This document shows positions 26,491-34,254 of a stretch of 64,000 bases of DNA, piece by piece (position 1 is the stretch's first letter; the number at the start of each line of letters is the position of its first letter). Source of the stretch: Pseudomonas monsensis (GTDB lineage Bacteria > Pseudomonadota > Gammaproteobacteria > Pseudomonadales > Pseudomonadaceae); NCBI RefSeq assembly GCF_014268495.2, contig NZ_CP077087.1, forward strand, positions 2,793,501 to 2,857,500, read 5' to 3'. The position numbers and the translations under genes are program-made. The notes beneath the pieces were generated by a model that searched no databases, was not told the origin of the DNA, and saw only the letters and a list, made by a program, of their open reading frames with translations.

Positions 26491-27366
26491 TCAGGGGTTA
26501 CTGACCAGACTCAACCAATCGGTAAACAGCTTCACTTTCGACAGGCCTTGCTTGTCATTCGCCACATCCAGCCAATAACCATAAGGGCCGATCACTTCAA
26601 TCGGGGTGATCGGCAACAGGCTGCCGTTGGCCAGTTCCTTTTCGATCATCTGGCGGTCGATCACCGCCAGTCCACCGCCGGCCAGTGCGGTGTGAATCAC
26701 TTGGTCCAGAGTGCTGAATTCCAGTCCCTGTGCGGCATCAATGTCATCGCGGCCCATGGCTGCCAGCCAGTTTTCCCAGACCTTCAAGCGTTTGCCGTCG
26801 TGGAGGATGTGCAGCAATGGATATTCCCGCAGATCCGGCGGCTGATCGCCGTTGAACAGCTCCGGGCTCGCCACTGCGATGTGCCGTTCCATCACCAGCA
26901 ACTGACTGACGCAGTGAGGCGCTGCCGCGAGGCCGAAGCGGATGTGGCAATCGACTTCCGTGAGGCTGTCGTGGCCGATCTGGTTGGTCACGCTGAGGTT
27001 GATGTCCGGGTAGCGCTGACAGAACGTGCGCAGGTGCGGCGACAGCCAACGGGTGGCCCAGGTCGGCGGCGCGAGCACTTTCAAGCGTTGGCGCAGATTC
27101 GGCACGCGCACCGCTTGCAGAGAACGTTCGATGTGGTCGAAGGCTTCGGCCAGATGAGGTTTGAGGTTGCTGCCGGCTTCGGTCAGCGACAGGCCTTGCG
27201 GGGTGCGCACGAACAGCGCGACGCCGAGATAGTCTTCAAGCTGTTTGATTTGGCGGCTGACGGCGCCTTGGGTGACGTTCAGGCTCAGCGCGGCCTGACT
27301 GAAACTGCGATGCCGCGCGACTTCTTCGAACACGCGCAGAGTGTTGAGCGAGGGCAGTTGACGCAT
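26491..27366 (-). CDS. LysR-family regulator, GcvA-like
   Basis: The product is 291 residues. The N-terminal HTH (NTLRVFEEVARHRSFSQAALSLNVTQGAVSRQIKQLEDYLGVALFVR, residues 8-54) is GcvA-like, and a LysR_substrate domain follows (residues 90-285, with LRQRLKVLAPPTWATRWLSPHLRTF). It is convergent to the Fae/AKR/ALDH/MFS cluster, so whether it controls that cluster or something further away is unclear. The upstream region is not shared with a divergent gene; the porin gene lies on the same strand 153 bases upstream. I therefore treat regulation as unassigned. Confidence 0.87.
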   Translation of the reverse strand: MRQLPSLNTLRVFEEVARHRSFSQAALSLNVTQGAVSRQIKQLEDYLGVALFVRTPQGLSLTEAGSNLKPHLAEAFDHIERSLQAVRVPNLRQRLKVLAPPTWATRWLSPHLRTFCQRYPDINLSVTNQIGHDSLTEVDCHIRFGLAAAPHCVSQLLVMERHIAVASPELFNGDQPPDLREYPLLHILHDGKRLKVWENWLAAMGRDDIDAAQGLEFSTLDQVIHTALAGGGLAVIDRQMIEKELANGSLLPITPIEVIGPYGYWLDVANDKQGLSKVKLFTDWLSLVSNP

Positions 27367-27477
27367 GGAGATGGAACTCCGATCCGGTGGCCCGGTTTAT
27401 TGTTGTTTTGCAGGTTTTTCCTTTGGGCGTATCTCACTATTGGTGGAGGGCGGATGCAAGTGTTGTTTACACGCACG

Positions 27478-27493
27478 CCATCGCGAGCAGGCT
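27478..27493. repeat. Solitary REP half-site
   Basis: CCATCGCGAGCAGGCT is one arm of the class seen at 793 and 34111, without its inverted partner. It lies between the LysR gene and the porin gene. It may be a remnant of a decayed pair. Confidence 0.6.
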
Positions 27494-27519
27494 ATGTCAT
27501 GAACACCAACGCATCAGGA

Positions 27520-28698
27520 TCAGAAGTAGTAACCGACGTTCACATACAACTGGTTTTCCCACTGATCCAGCCCCCCCGCGCCCAGGCTTTGGGTGTAACT
27601 GCTGCCACCGATGTACGGATCGTTTCGGCCGAACAACCACTCGGTCGCCACCCACAATTTGCTCACTGAAAACGAGCTGCCGAGGATCATCCGCTCAGAG
27701 GTCTTGAAGCCGCTGGCAGATTTGTCGAAGGCGCTGTAGTTGGCGTAGAGCTTGATCCCGCTGACCTGATCGAACAGGTATTTACCACCCACGTCATAGC
27801 TCAGATCGGCGACGTACAGATTGCCGCGACTGGCGACGTTGTAGGTGCCGTCGTAGCCGCCGAGGGTCACCACTTCATCGCTGCCGGGATTGCGCGGCGA
27901 CATCTGCTGGCGCGCCGCCTGCAACTGCACGCCCCACGGGCCGTTCTTGCCCAGATAGTGAATGGCCACGGCGTTGCGCCGGCCATCGTTGTCGGTGTCC
28001 TTGTTTTCCAGGGTCGAGGTCAGGCCGGAAATCCCCACTTCTGATTTCCATGGGCCCAGATCCAGTGCTTTTGCCACGCGCAGCACCACCGTGTTGCGTT
28101 CCTGGTTGTCGCTGCCGTCGGCGACGTAGCTGTCGGCCCCGGACACCACGCTGGAATAAGTGACGCCCTTGCTGGTGCCTTTGCCTTGCCACGCCGGGCG
28201 CAGGTAGTAACCGCCTTGGATGTTCCAGTCACCGCTTTGCTGGATGTATTTGGCGCCGATCTGTTGCACGTCTTCCAGGCCGATGACGTTGCCCAGGGTT
28301 TCGTAGAAGGTGCTGCCGAAGTACGGCTGCAAGCCGAACGGCACGGTGTTCAGGCCGACCTGCACTTGTTGGTCCGGGTTGAACTTGTAGCCAGCCCAGG
28401 CGAACTTGGCGAACTGAATATCACCGTAGTTTTTCGTGTACTGGTAAGGGTAGGAGCGACCGTAGAAGCGGTACTGCGCCTCACCGATCCAGCTGTCGGA
28501 ATTGTATTTGGCGCTGAGGAATACGGTGTCTAGGCCGAACTTCTGAATGTCGCGATCCGGGTCCACGTCCCAGCGCGCGCGAACGGCGCCGCCAAGATCA
28601 AGGTTGTCGGTGACTTGTACCGCCATCGCCGGAGCGGCAACGCTGCAGAACAGAACGATGGAGGTGGTGCGCAGGCGCAAAGAGACAGGGAAGGGCAT
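27520..28698 (-). CDS. Outer-membrane porin (beta-barrel, C-terminal Phe)
   Basis: The product is 392 residues from the ATG at 28698, with a signal peptide ending about residue 23 (APAMA-VQVTDNLDLG). It has many short amphipathic strands with alternating aromatic residues and a C-terminal YVNVGYYF, the Phe-terminated signature recognised by the BAM machine. It is not OprD-like to my eye; a general substrate-specific porin family is more likely. It lies next to a divergent LysR gene, and the intergenic region contains GTTGAACAAACGAT, which is shared with the downstream aldehyde dehydrogenase promoter. The substrate is probably the compound used by the 30-36 kb cluster. Confidence 0.78.
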   Translation of the reverse strand: MPFPVSLRLRTTSIVLFCSVAAPAMAVQVTDNLDLGGAVRARWDVDPDRDIQKFGLDTVFLSAKYNSDSWIGEAQYRFYGRSYPYQYTKNYGDIQFAKFAWAGYKFNPDQQVQVGLNTVPFGLQPYFGSTFYETLGNVIGLEDVQQIGAKYIQQSGDWNIQGGYYLRPAWQGKGTSKGVTYSSVVSGADSYVADGSDNQERNTVVLRVAKALDLGPWKSEVGISGLTSTLENKDTDNDGRRNAVAIHYLGKNGPWGVQLQAARQQMSPRNPGSDEVVTLGGYDGTYNVASRGNLYVADLSYDVGGKYLFDQVSGIKLYANYSAFDKSASGFKTSERMILGSSFSVSKLWVATEWLFGRNDPYIGGSSYTQSLGAGGLDQWENQLYVNVGYYF

Positions 28699-28756
28699 GG
28701 AGCGGCTCTCGATTGTTTTTATTAGAGATGTCGCGCAGTTTTGCCCTCCGCCGGAG

Positions 28757-28770
28757 GTTGAACAAACGAT
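28757..28770. promoter_or_regulatory. Shared 14-bp motif, porin/LysR intergenic copy
   Basis: GTTGAACAAACGAT occurs here and, identical but inverted, at 29911-29924. Directly after it AAACGATA is repeated (28764-28771 and 28773-28780). It lies 59 bases upstream of the porin start. It is a candidate site for the divergent LysR protein. Confidence 0.6.
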
Positions 28771-28884
28771 AAAAACGATACGCAAACCTGCATCGAATGC
28801 ATGTTACTCAGAAAATCCTGTAGGACAGTCCGGCGCAGTCGTGGGATGCTTTGCGCCTTGTCAGTGGTTTTCGAGTGCCTTGAT

Positions 28885-29817
28885 ATGAAACGCAAAATGC
28901 CCGGTCTGAACGCGCTAAAGGCGTTCGAAGTGGCCGGCAGCACCGGCAGCTTCACCCGCGCCGCCGAGTTGCTTAACGTCACCCAGAGTGCGGTCAGCCG
29001 TCAGGTGCGGCAACTGGAGGAACAGCTCGGCGAAAGCCTGCTGGAACGCCGTCACCATCATCTGGAGCTGACGGCCGCCGGCAAGGTCCTGCTGCGGGCG
29101 TTGCACCAGTCGTTCGACAAGATCGAACTGACGGTGCGCAGCATTCAGCAGAAAACCCATTCCAACCGGCTGCACATCAACGCACCTCCGACCTTCACCA
29201 GTCGCTGGCTGATGCCGCGCCTGGGACGCTTGCGCGAGCAGCACCCGGAGCTGGAACTGAGCATCACCACGCGTTTGCAGGACAGCCTGGCGGAAACCAG
29301 CACCCTCGATTGCGCGATCCGTTTTGGCGACGGTGAGTGGGACGGCCTCGACAGTTCGCTGCTGATTCAGGAGCGGCACATCGCGGTGTGCGCACCGTCG
29401 CTGTATGCCCGCGAGGGCGGCGAGCAGGGCATCGACCTCAATCGCCTGACGCTGCTGCATGTGCTGGCCAAGGAAGATCAGCGTTACCTGACCTGGAAGC
29501 ATTGGCTGGACGCGGCGCGCATCAGTGGCGTCGATACCCAGGGCGGCTACGAGTTCGACCTGCTGGACCTGGCGATTCAGGCTGCCACCGACGGGCTGGG
29601 CATCACCATTGCCGACTGGCACATGGTCGCGGCGGAACTGGCCAGTGGGCAGTTGACCCAGGTGCTGAATGTGCACGTGGAAGGGCATCAGTCTTACTGG
29701 TTGGTGACCCGGCCGGAGCAGACCGAGATGCCTCAGTTGCAGGTGTTTGCGCAATGGCTGCAAGCGGAAATCTGGCTGGCGCAGCGCCAATTAGAGCCGT
29801 CGACCGCAGCTTCCTGA
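28885..29817 (+). CDS. LysR-family regulator of the sugar-acid-like cluster
   Basis: The product is 310 residues. The HTH reads NALKAFEVAGSTGSFTRAAELLNVTQSAVSRQVRQLEEQLGESLLERR (residues 9-57), in the GcvA subgroup. The substrate-binding domain spans about 95-295. The start at 28885 (MKRKMPGLNALKAF) is preferred; MPGLNALKAF at 28897 is possible. It lies between the divergent porin gene and the downstream aldehyde dehydrogenase/MFS/racemase-like/GMC genes. Identical motifs in both flanking regions suggest that it governs both units. Confidence 0.88.
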   Translation: MKRKMPGLNALKAFEVAGSTGSFTRAAELLNVTQSAVSRQVRQLEEQLGESLLERRHHHLELTAAGKVLLRALHQSFDKIELTVRSIQQKTHSNRLHINAPPTFTSRWLMPRLGRLREQHPELELSITTRLQDSLAETSTLDCAIRFGDGEWDGLDSSLLIQERHIAVCAPSLYAREGGEQGIDLNRLTLLHVLAKEDQRYLTWKHWLDAARISGVDTQGGYEFDLLDLAIQAATDGLGITIADWHMVAAELASGQLTQVLNVHVEGHQSYWLVTRPEQTEMPQLQVFAQWLQAEIWLAQRQLEPSTAAS

Positions 29818-29910
29818 CACACCACAGGCCTTTTGTAGGCGTGAGCCTGTAGGGGATTTGTGCTGATGCGAGGGTAACCTGCATTTTTCGAATGTTTGCC
29901 CGCCCTTTAA

Positions 29911-29969
29911 ATCGTTTGTTCAACCCGCCACCGATGACAAGACTGGTGGCACTGATAAAAACAAACGAT
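29911..29969. promoter_or_regulatory. Inverted 10-bp motif in the aldehyde dehydrogenase promoter
   Basis: ATCGTTTGTT (29911-29920) and AACAAACGAT (29960-29969) form an exact 10-base inverted repeat with a 39-base spacer. The left arm extends to the same 14-bp word found at 28757-28770. The right arm ends 11 bases before the ATG of the aldehyde dehydrogenase, so a protein bound there would affect initiation. Confidence 0.6.
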
Positions 29970-29980
29970 GGGCGAAGCAC

Positions 29981-31405
29981 ATGCGAATCGAGCGAAATTT
30001 TGTTAACGGCCAGTTTGTCGAGCCTGCCAGCGCGGCGTTGATCGCGGTCTACAACCCGGCCACCGAAGCGTTGCTCGGCCATGTGTCGGCGGCAACCACC
30101 GAAGAAGCCACGGCAGCCGTCGATGCTGCGGCGACCGCACAAAAAGTCTGGGGCAAACTGACCAGTATCGAGCGCGCCGAACACTTGCGCGCCTTCGCCG
30201 CCGCGCTTGAGGCGCGTGCCGAATCCATCGGCGCCGCCCTGGCCGCTGAATCCGGTAAAAGTCTCAGCGACGCGAGCAACGAAGCGCGCTATGCCGCGCA
30301 GATCACCCGTTACCACGCCGAGTGGGCCCGGCGCATCGAAGGCGAGATCATTCCCAGTGACAGCCCCGACGAAAACCTGTTTCTGCACCGCGAGCCGATC
30401 GGCGTCGTCGCGTGCCTGATTCCGTTCAACTACCCGGTCTACACCTTGCTGCGCAAGATTGCCCCGGCGCTGATTGCCGGCAACACGGTGGTGGTGCGCC
30501 CGAGCAACAACACCCCGACCTCGGCATTCGAAATCGCCCGAGCCGTGCAGCAGTCGGGCATGCCGGCCGGTGTGATCAATATCCTGACCATGGATCACGC
30601 CACCGCTGCCACGGTGTGCACGCATAAAGCTGTTGGCCTGATCACCTTGACCGGCAGCGTCAACGCCGGGCGCATTGTCCTCGACTACTGCAAGGCCAAC
30701 ATCGCCAAGCCGTCGCTGGAATTGGGCGGAAAGACCCCGGCCATCATCGAAGCCGATGCTGACCTCGAAGCCGCCGCCAGCGCGATCATCGCCTCCAAGA
30801 CCACCCACTGCGGGCAGTTGTGCACGGCGGTGGAGCGGGTCTACGTGCAGGAAAGTGTCCACGACCGATTCCTCGCGCTGCTCAAGGCCAAAATCGCCGA
30901 GGTCAAGTTCGGTGACCGCGCCACGGATGCCAGCCTGATGGGGCCGCTGGTCAACGCCAGTTCGCAGCAGAACATCCACGCCATGGTTGAGCGCGCCATC
31001 ACCGCCGGCGCCGTGCTCGAAAGCGGCGGCGTGCTGCCGCAAGGTCCCGGGCATTTCTATCCGCCGACCCTGCTCAGCGGGTGCCGCCAGGACATGGAAA
31101 TCGTTCAGGAAGAAATCTTTGGCCCGGTGCTGCCAGTGCTCAAATATCGCGACATCGACGAAGCGCTGGCCCTGGCCAACGACCACCAGTTCGGCCTGGC
31201 GTCGGTGCTCTACACCGAGAACTACCGCACCGCGCAGAAAGTCGCCAACGCCATCGAGGCGGGCGAGTTGTACGTCAACCGCACCCCGGCTGACCCGTAT
31301 CAGGGCTATCACGCCGGCTGGAAACGCTCGGGCCTGGGCGGCGATGACGGCAAGCACGGGATGCTCGAATTCACCCAGACCCGACTCGTGGTCATGAAGT
31401 ACTAG
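29981..31405 (+). CDS. Aldehyde dehydrogenase, AldA (lactaldehyde/glycolaldehyde) type
   Basis: The product is 474 residues of the ALDH superfamily, in the AldA-like subgroup. Recognisable parts are IPFNYPVYTLLRKIAPALIAGN, LTGSVNAGRIVLDYCKAN, the catalytic Glu in SLELGGKTPAIIE and the active-site Cys in HCGQLCTAVER near residue 281. The C-terminus has DPYQGYHAGWKRSGLGGDDGKHGMLEF. Members oxidise small hydroxyaldehydes such as lactaldehyde. It is the first gene of the plus-strand cluster, followed by an MFS carrier, a racemase-like enzyme and a GMC oxidoreductase; the true substrate is unknown. Confidence 0.9.
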   Translation: MRIERNFVNGQFVEPASAALIAVYNPATEALLGHVSAATTEEATAAVDAAATAQKVWGKLTSIERAEHLRAFAAALEARAESIGAALAAESGKSLSDASNEARYAAQITRYHAEWARRIEGEIIPSDSPDENLFLHREPIGVVACLIPFNYPVYTLLRKIAPALIAGNTVVVRPSNNTPTSAFEIARAVQQSGMPAGVINILTMDHATAATVCTHKAVGLITLTGSVNAGRIVLDYCKANIAKPSLELGGKTPAIIEADADLEAAASAIIASKTTHCGQLCTAVERVYVQESVHDRFLALLKAKIAEVKFGDRATDASLMGPLVNASSQQNIHAMVERAITAGAVLESGGVLPQGPGHFYPPTLLSGCRQDMEIVQEEIFGPVLPVLKYRDIDEALALANDHQFGLASVLYTENYRTAQKVANAIEAGELYVNRTPADPYQGYHAGWKRSGLGGDDGKHGMLEFTQTRLVVMKY

Positions 31406-31418
31406 AAAAGCAGCTGCT

Positions 31419-31497
31419 AGCTGCGAGCTTCAAGCTGCCAGTAAGGGCAAACGGTGACGGGCTTTGGCTTGCCGCTTGTAGCTTGAAACTCGCAGCT
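31419..31497. repeat. Intergenic inverted repeat of another class
   Basis: AGCTGCGAGCTTCAAGCTGC (31419-31438) and GCTTGTAGCTTGAAACTCGC (from 31474) are imperfect inversions around a 35-base spacer. It differs from the REP classes elsewhere in the window. It sits between the aldehyde dehydrogenase gene and the MFS gene and may act as a transcript hairpin. Confidence 0.75.
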
Positions 31498-31561
31498 GAT
31501 TTTATCTAATAAAAACAATTATCAGGGGCGCCCGGAGCACGGGTTGCCCGAGGTCACTTCA

Positions 31562-32881
31562 ATGTCCAAGCATGCATCCTCTGCTGCCGCTGTTCAGGGT
31601 TCCAACTCGGCTGTGAAAAGCCAGGGCGACAAGGGAAGTCGCTATTTCCAATTGATGTTGCTGGTGCTGGCCGCCGGCGCGATCTACCCGATTCTGTACC
31701 TGCGTCAGGTCTACCAGACCACGATGCTCGAAGTGTTCCAGATCAGTCACAGTGAACTGGGCTATCTGTACTCGATGCTCGGCACGATTTTTCTTCTCAG
31801 TTATTTGCCCAGCGGCTGGCTGGCGGATCGCATTGCACCGCGCTTTCTGATTTTCTTCTCGCTGGTGGCGACCGGGGCACTGGGCCTGTGGTACTCGACG
31901 GCGCCTTCGCTGACCGGGCTGATGATCATCTTCGGTTGCTGGGGCCTGACCACCGGTTTGACCTTCTGGGCCTCGGTGCTCAAACGGGTGAAGATGATTG
32001 CGCACCATACCGAGCAAGGGCGCTTCTTCGGCATCCTTGATGGTGGTCGCGGTCTGGTCGAGGCGCTGCTGGCGACGGTTGCGCTGGCACTGTTCGCCTT
32101 TGCCACCGAAACCCGCGGTGAGTCGACTGCCGAAGGCTTCAGGCACGTGGTCTATCTCTACGCCTTCACCTGTATCGCCATCGGCTGTGTGCTGGTGCTG
32201 ATCAAGGATCCGAAGTCGATGGCGGACACGCCGCCGGTGGAGAAGGGCAAGTTCAATCTGCTCACGGATCTGGCGACGCTGGTGAAGATTCCCGAGCTGT
32301 GGCTGGTCACTGCGATCGTGTTCTGCGGCTATCACATCTTCTGGGCCACCTACAGTTTCTCGGACTACCTGCAAGGCAGCGGCCTGACCGCCGTCATGGC
32401 TGGCACCATCACTACCATCAAGCTGTGGATGCGTCCCATCGGCGGCATCGGTGGCGGCTGGCTGGGGGACAAGTTCTCGAACATCTCGGTGCTGATCGTC
32501 GCGCTGTTACTGGCGAGTCTGGCGATCGTCGGCCTGATCGTTTTTCCGGCACTCAACAGCATGGGGCTGCTGATCGCCACGGTGATTTTCATCGGCCTGA
32601 TGACCTACGCGATTCGCGGTCTGTACTGGGCGATCCTCGACAGCTGCAACATTCCGCTGCGCATCACCGGCCTGGCCATCGGCATTGTCTCGGTGGTTGG
32701 CTACATGCCGGATGCCTTCATTCCGTTGATCAACGGCTACCTCACCGAGCACTTCCCCGGCGCCCTCGGCTACCAGCTGTACTTCGGCTACATCGCCGCC
32801 ATCGGTCTGATCGGCACCCTGGCTGCCGTGGCCCTGCGCGCCCGAATCAATCGCAAAACTTTAAATAAAGCAGGTGCCTGA
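31562..32881 (+). CDS. MFS transporter of the sugar-acid-like cluster
   Basis: The product is 439 residues with twelve predicted helices and a hydrophilic N-terminus (MSKHASSAAAVQGSNSAVKS). The helix 2-3 loop has SGWLADRIAPRFLIF. The start at 31562 is chosen because GAGG precedes it at seven bases; a TTG at 31544 is in frame but poor. It probably imports the acid or sugar acted on by neighbouring enzymes. Its stop lies two bases before the ATG of the racemase-like gene (overlapping context GCCTGACATG), which is a tight operon junction. Confidence 0.87.
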   Translation: MSKHASSAAAVQGSNSAVKSQGDKGSRYFQLMLLVLAAGAIYPILYLRQVYQTTMLEVFQISHSELGYLYSMLGTIFLLSYLPSGWLADRIAPRFLIFFSLVATGALGLWYSTAPSLTGLMIIFGCWGLTTGLTFWASVLKRVKMIAHHTEQGRFFGILDGGRGLVEALLATVALALFAFATETRGESTAEGFRHVVYLYAFTCIAIGCVLVLIKDPKSMADTPPVEKGKFNLLTDLATLVKIPELWLVTAIVFCGYHIFWATYSFSDYLQGSGLTAVMAGTITTIKLWMRPIGGIGGGWLGDKFSNISVLIVALLLASLAIVGLIVFPALNSMGLLIATVIFIGLMTYAIRGLYWAILDSCNIPLRITGLAIGIVSVVGYMPDAFIPLINGYLTEHFPGALGYQLYFGYIAAIGLIGTLAAVALRARINRKTLNKAGA

Positions 32882-32882
32882 C

Positions 32883-34100
32883 ATGAAAATCATCGCCCTT
32901 GAAACCCATATCGTCGCCGTACCGCCACCGCACGTTGGCGGCATGTACTGGCTGTTCGTCAAGCTCAAGACCGACTGCGGCATCGAAGGCGTGGGCGAGA
33001 TCTACGCCGCGACCTTCGGCCCGAAAGCCATGCTGCCGATCATCGAAGACGTATTCGAACGCTATCTGCTCAACCAGGATCCGCACCATATCGAACGCTT
33101 CTTCCGTCAGGCCTATTCCAGCGGTTTCACCCAGCGTCCCGACTTGACCATGATGGGGGTGGTCAGTGGTCTGGAAATGGCCTGCTGGGACATCATCGGC
33201 AAAGCGGCGAACAAACCGGTTTACGAATTGCTCGGCGGCAAGGTCAACGAGCGCCTGCGCTCCTACACCTACCTGTACCCGGTCAACAGCCGTGGCGAAT
33301 ACGACTACGACGACCCGGACCTGGCGGCCGAGTGCGCCGTCGAAAACATGAACAAAGGCTTCACCGCGCTGAAGTTCGATCCGGCCGGCCCGTACACCGC
33401 GTACTCCGGGCATCAGATTTCGCTGGAAGTGCTGGAGCGCTGCGAAATCTTCTGCCACAAGATCCGCGAAGCAGTGGGCAATAAGTGCGACCTGCTGTTC
33501 GGGACTCACGGGCAGATGGTGCCGTCGTCGGCGATTCGTCTGGCCAAGCGCCTGGAGAAGTACGATCCGCTGTGGTTCGAAGAACCGGTGCCGCCAGGCC
33601 AGGAAGAAGCCATGGCGCAAGTCGCGGCGAAGACCAGCATCCCGATTGCGACCGGTGAGCGCCTGACCACCAAGTACGAATTCTTCAAGCTGTTGCAGGC
33701 CGGCGGTGCGTCGATTCTGCAGATGAACGTGGCGCGCTGTGGCGGCCTGCTCGAAGCCAAGAAAATCGCCAGCATGGCCGAGGCCTACTACGCGCAGATC
33801 GCCCCGCATTTGTACAACGGGCCGATTGGCGCAGCGGCGAGTTTCCAGCTGGCGACCTGCACCCCGAACTTCCTGATTCAGGAAAGCATCGAGACCTGGG
33901 GCGGCTTCCACGCCGCGGTACTGACCAAGCCGTTGCAGTGGGAGGACGGCTACATCATTCCGTCCACCGAGCCGGGCCTGGGCGTCGAGCTGAACATGGA
34001 GGTGGTGCGCAAACACTCGCCGTACACCGGCGAGCGCCTGCACCTGCAAATGGCACCTGTGCCAGTTGACGTGAAAGACACATCGCCTGCGCGTGGCTGA
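32883..34100 (+). CDS. Mandelate racemase/enolase-superfamily protein, sugar-acid dehydratase-like
   Basis: The product is 405 residues from ATG 32883 (a GTG three codons earlier is also in frame). The N-terminal capping domain has LKTDCGIEGVGEIYAATFGP, and the barrel has GLEMACWDIIGKAANKPVYELLGGK. Barrel positions are KFD (164-166), then FGTHGQ (206-211) where an Asp metal ligand is expected, FEEP (232-235), TGER (Glu259) and PHLYNGP (His309). The usual D-x-H/N of the first ligand thus seems to be G-T-H. Relatives include galactonate and related dehydratases. It sits between an MFS carrier and a GMC enzyme. Confidence 0.85.
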   Translation: MKIIALETHIVAVPPPHVGGMYWLFVKLKTDCGIEGVGEIYAATFGPKAMLPIIEDVFERYLLNQDPHHIERFFRQAYSSGFTQRPDLTMMGVVSGLEMACWDIIGKAANKPVYELLGGKVNERLRSYTYLYPVNSRGEYDYDDPDLAAECAVENMNKGFTALKFDPAGPYTAYSGHQISLEVLERCEIFCHKIREAVGNKCDLLFGTHGQMVPSSAIRLAKRLEKYDPLWFEEPVPPGQEEAMAQVAAKTSIPIATGERLTTKYEFFKLLQAGGASILQMNVARCGGLLEAKKIASMAEAYYAQIAPHLYNGPIGAAASFQLATCTPNFLIQESIETWGGFHAAVLTKPLQWEDGYIIPSTEPGLGVELNMEVVRKHSPYTGERLHLQMAPVPVDVKDTSPARG

Positions 34101-34110
34101 CACCGTCCCT

Positions 34111-34200
34111 TTAGGAGTGGGCCTGCTCGCGATAGCGGTGGGTCATCCTCTGAAAGTGGTGACTGATACGACGCCATCGCGAGCAGGCTCGCTTCTACAG
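34111..34200. repeat. REP-type inverted pair
   Basis: GGCCTGCTCGCGATAGC (from about 34120) and GCCATCGCGAGCAGGCTC (ending about 34190) are inverted. Outer arms TTAGGAGTGG and GCTTCTACAG complete the element. It is the same class as 793-864 and divides the racemase-like gene from the GMC gene. Confidence 0.85.
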
Positions 34201-34254
34201 GCGATCGCAGTGTCTATTCCGATTTTTGTACAACGACTTACGCGGTAACCGTGC

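Noticed and set aside
26491..27366. LysR gene as regulator of the Fae cluster
   Set aside because: It is convergent to the cluster with a REP pair between, and does not share a promoter region, so position alone does not support control.
29603..31357. Open frame of 584 codons on the minus strand
   Set aside because: It covers the AldA-type aldehyde dehydrogenase in antisense and the end of the LysR gene; it is a GC-driven shadow.
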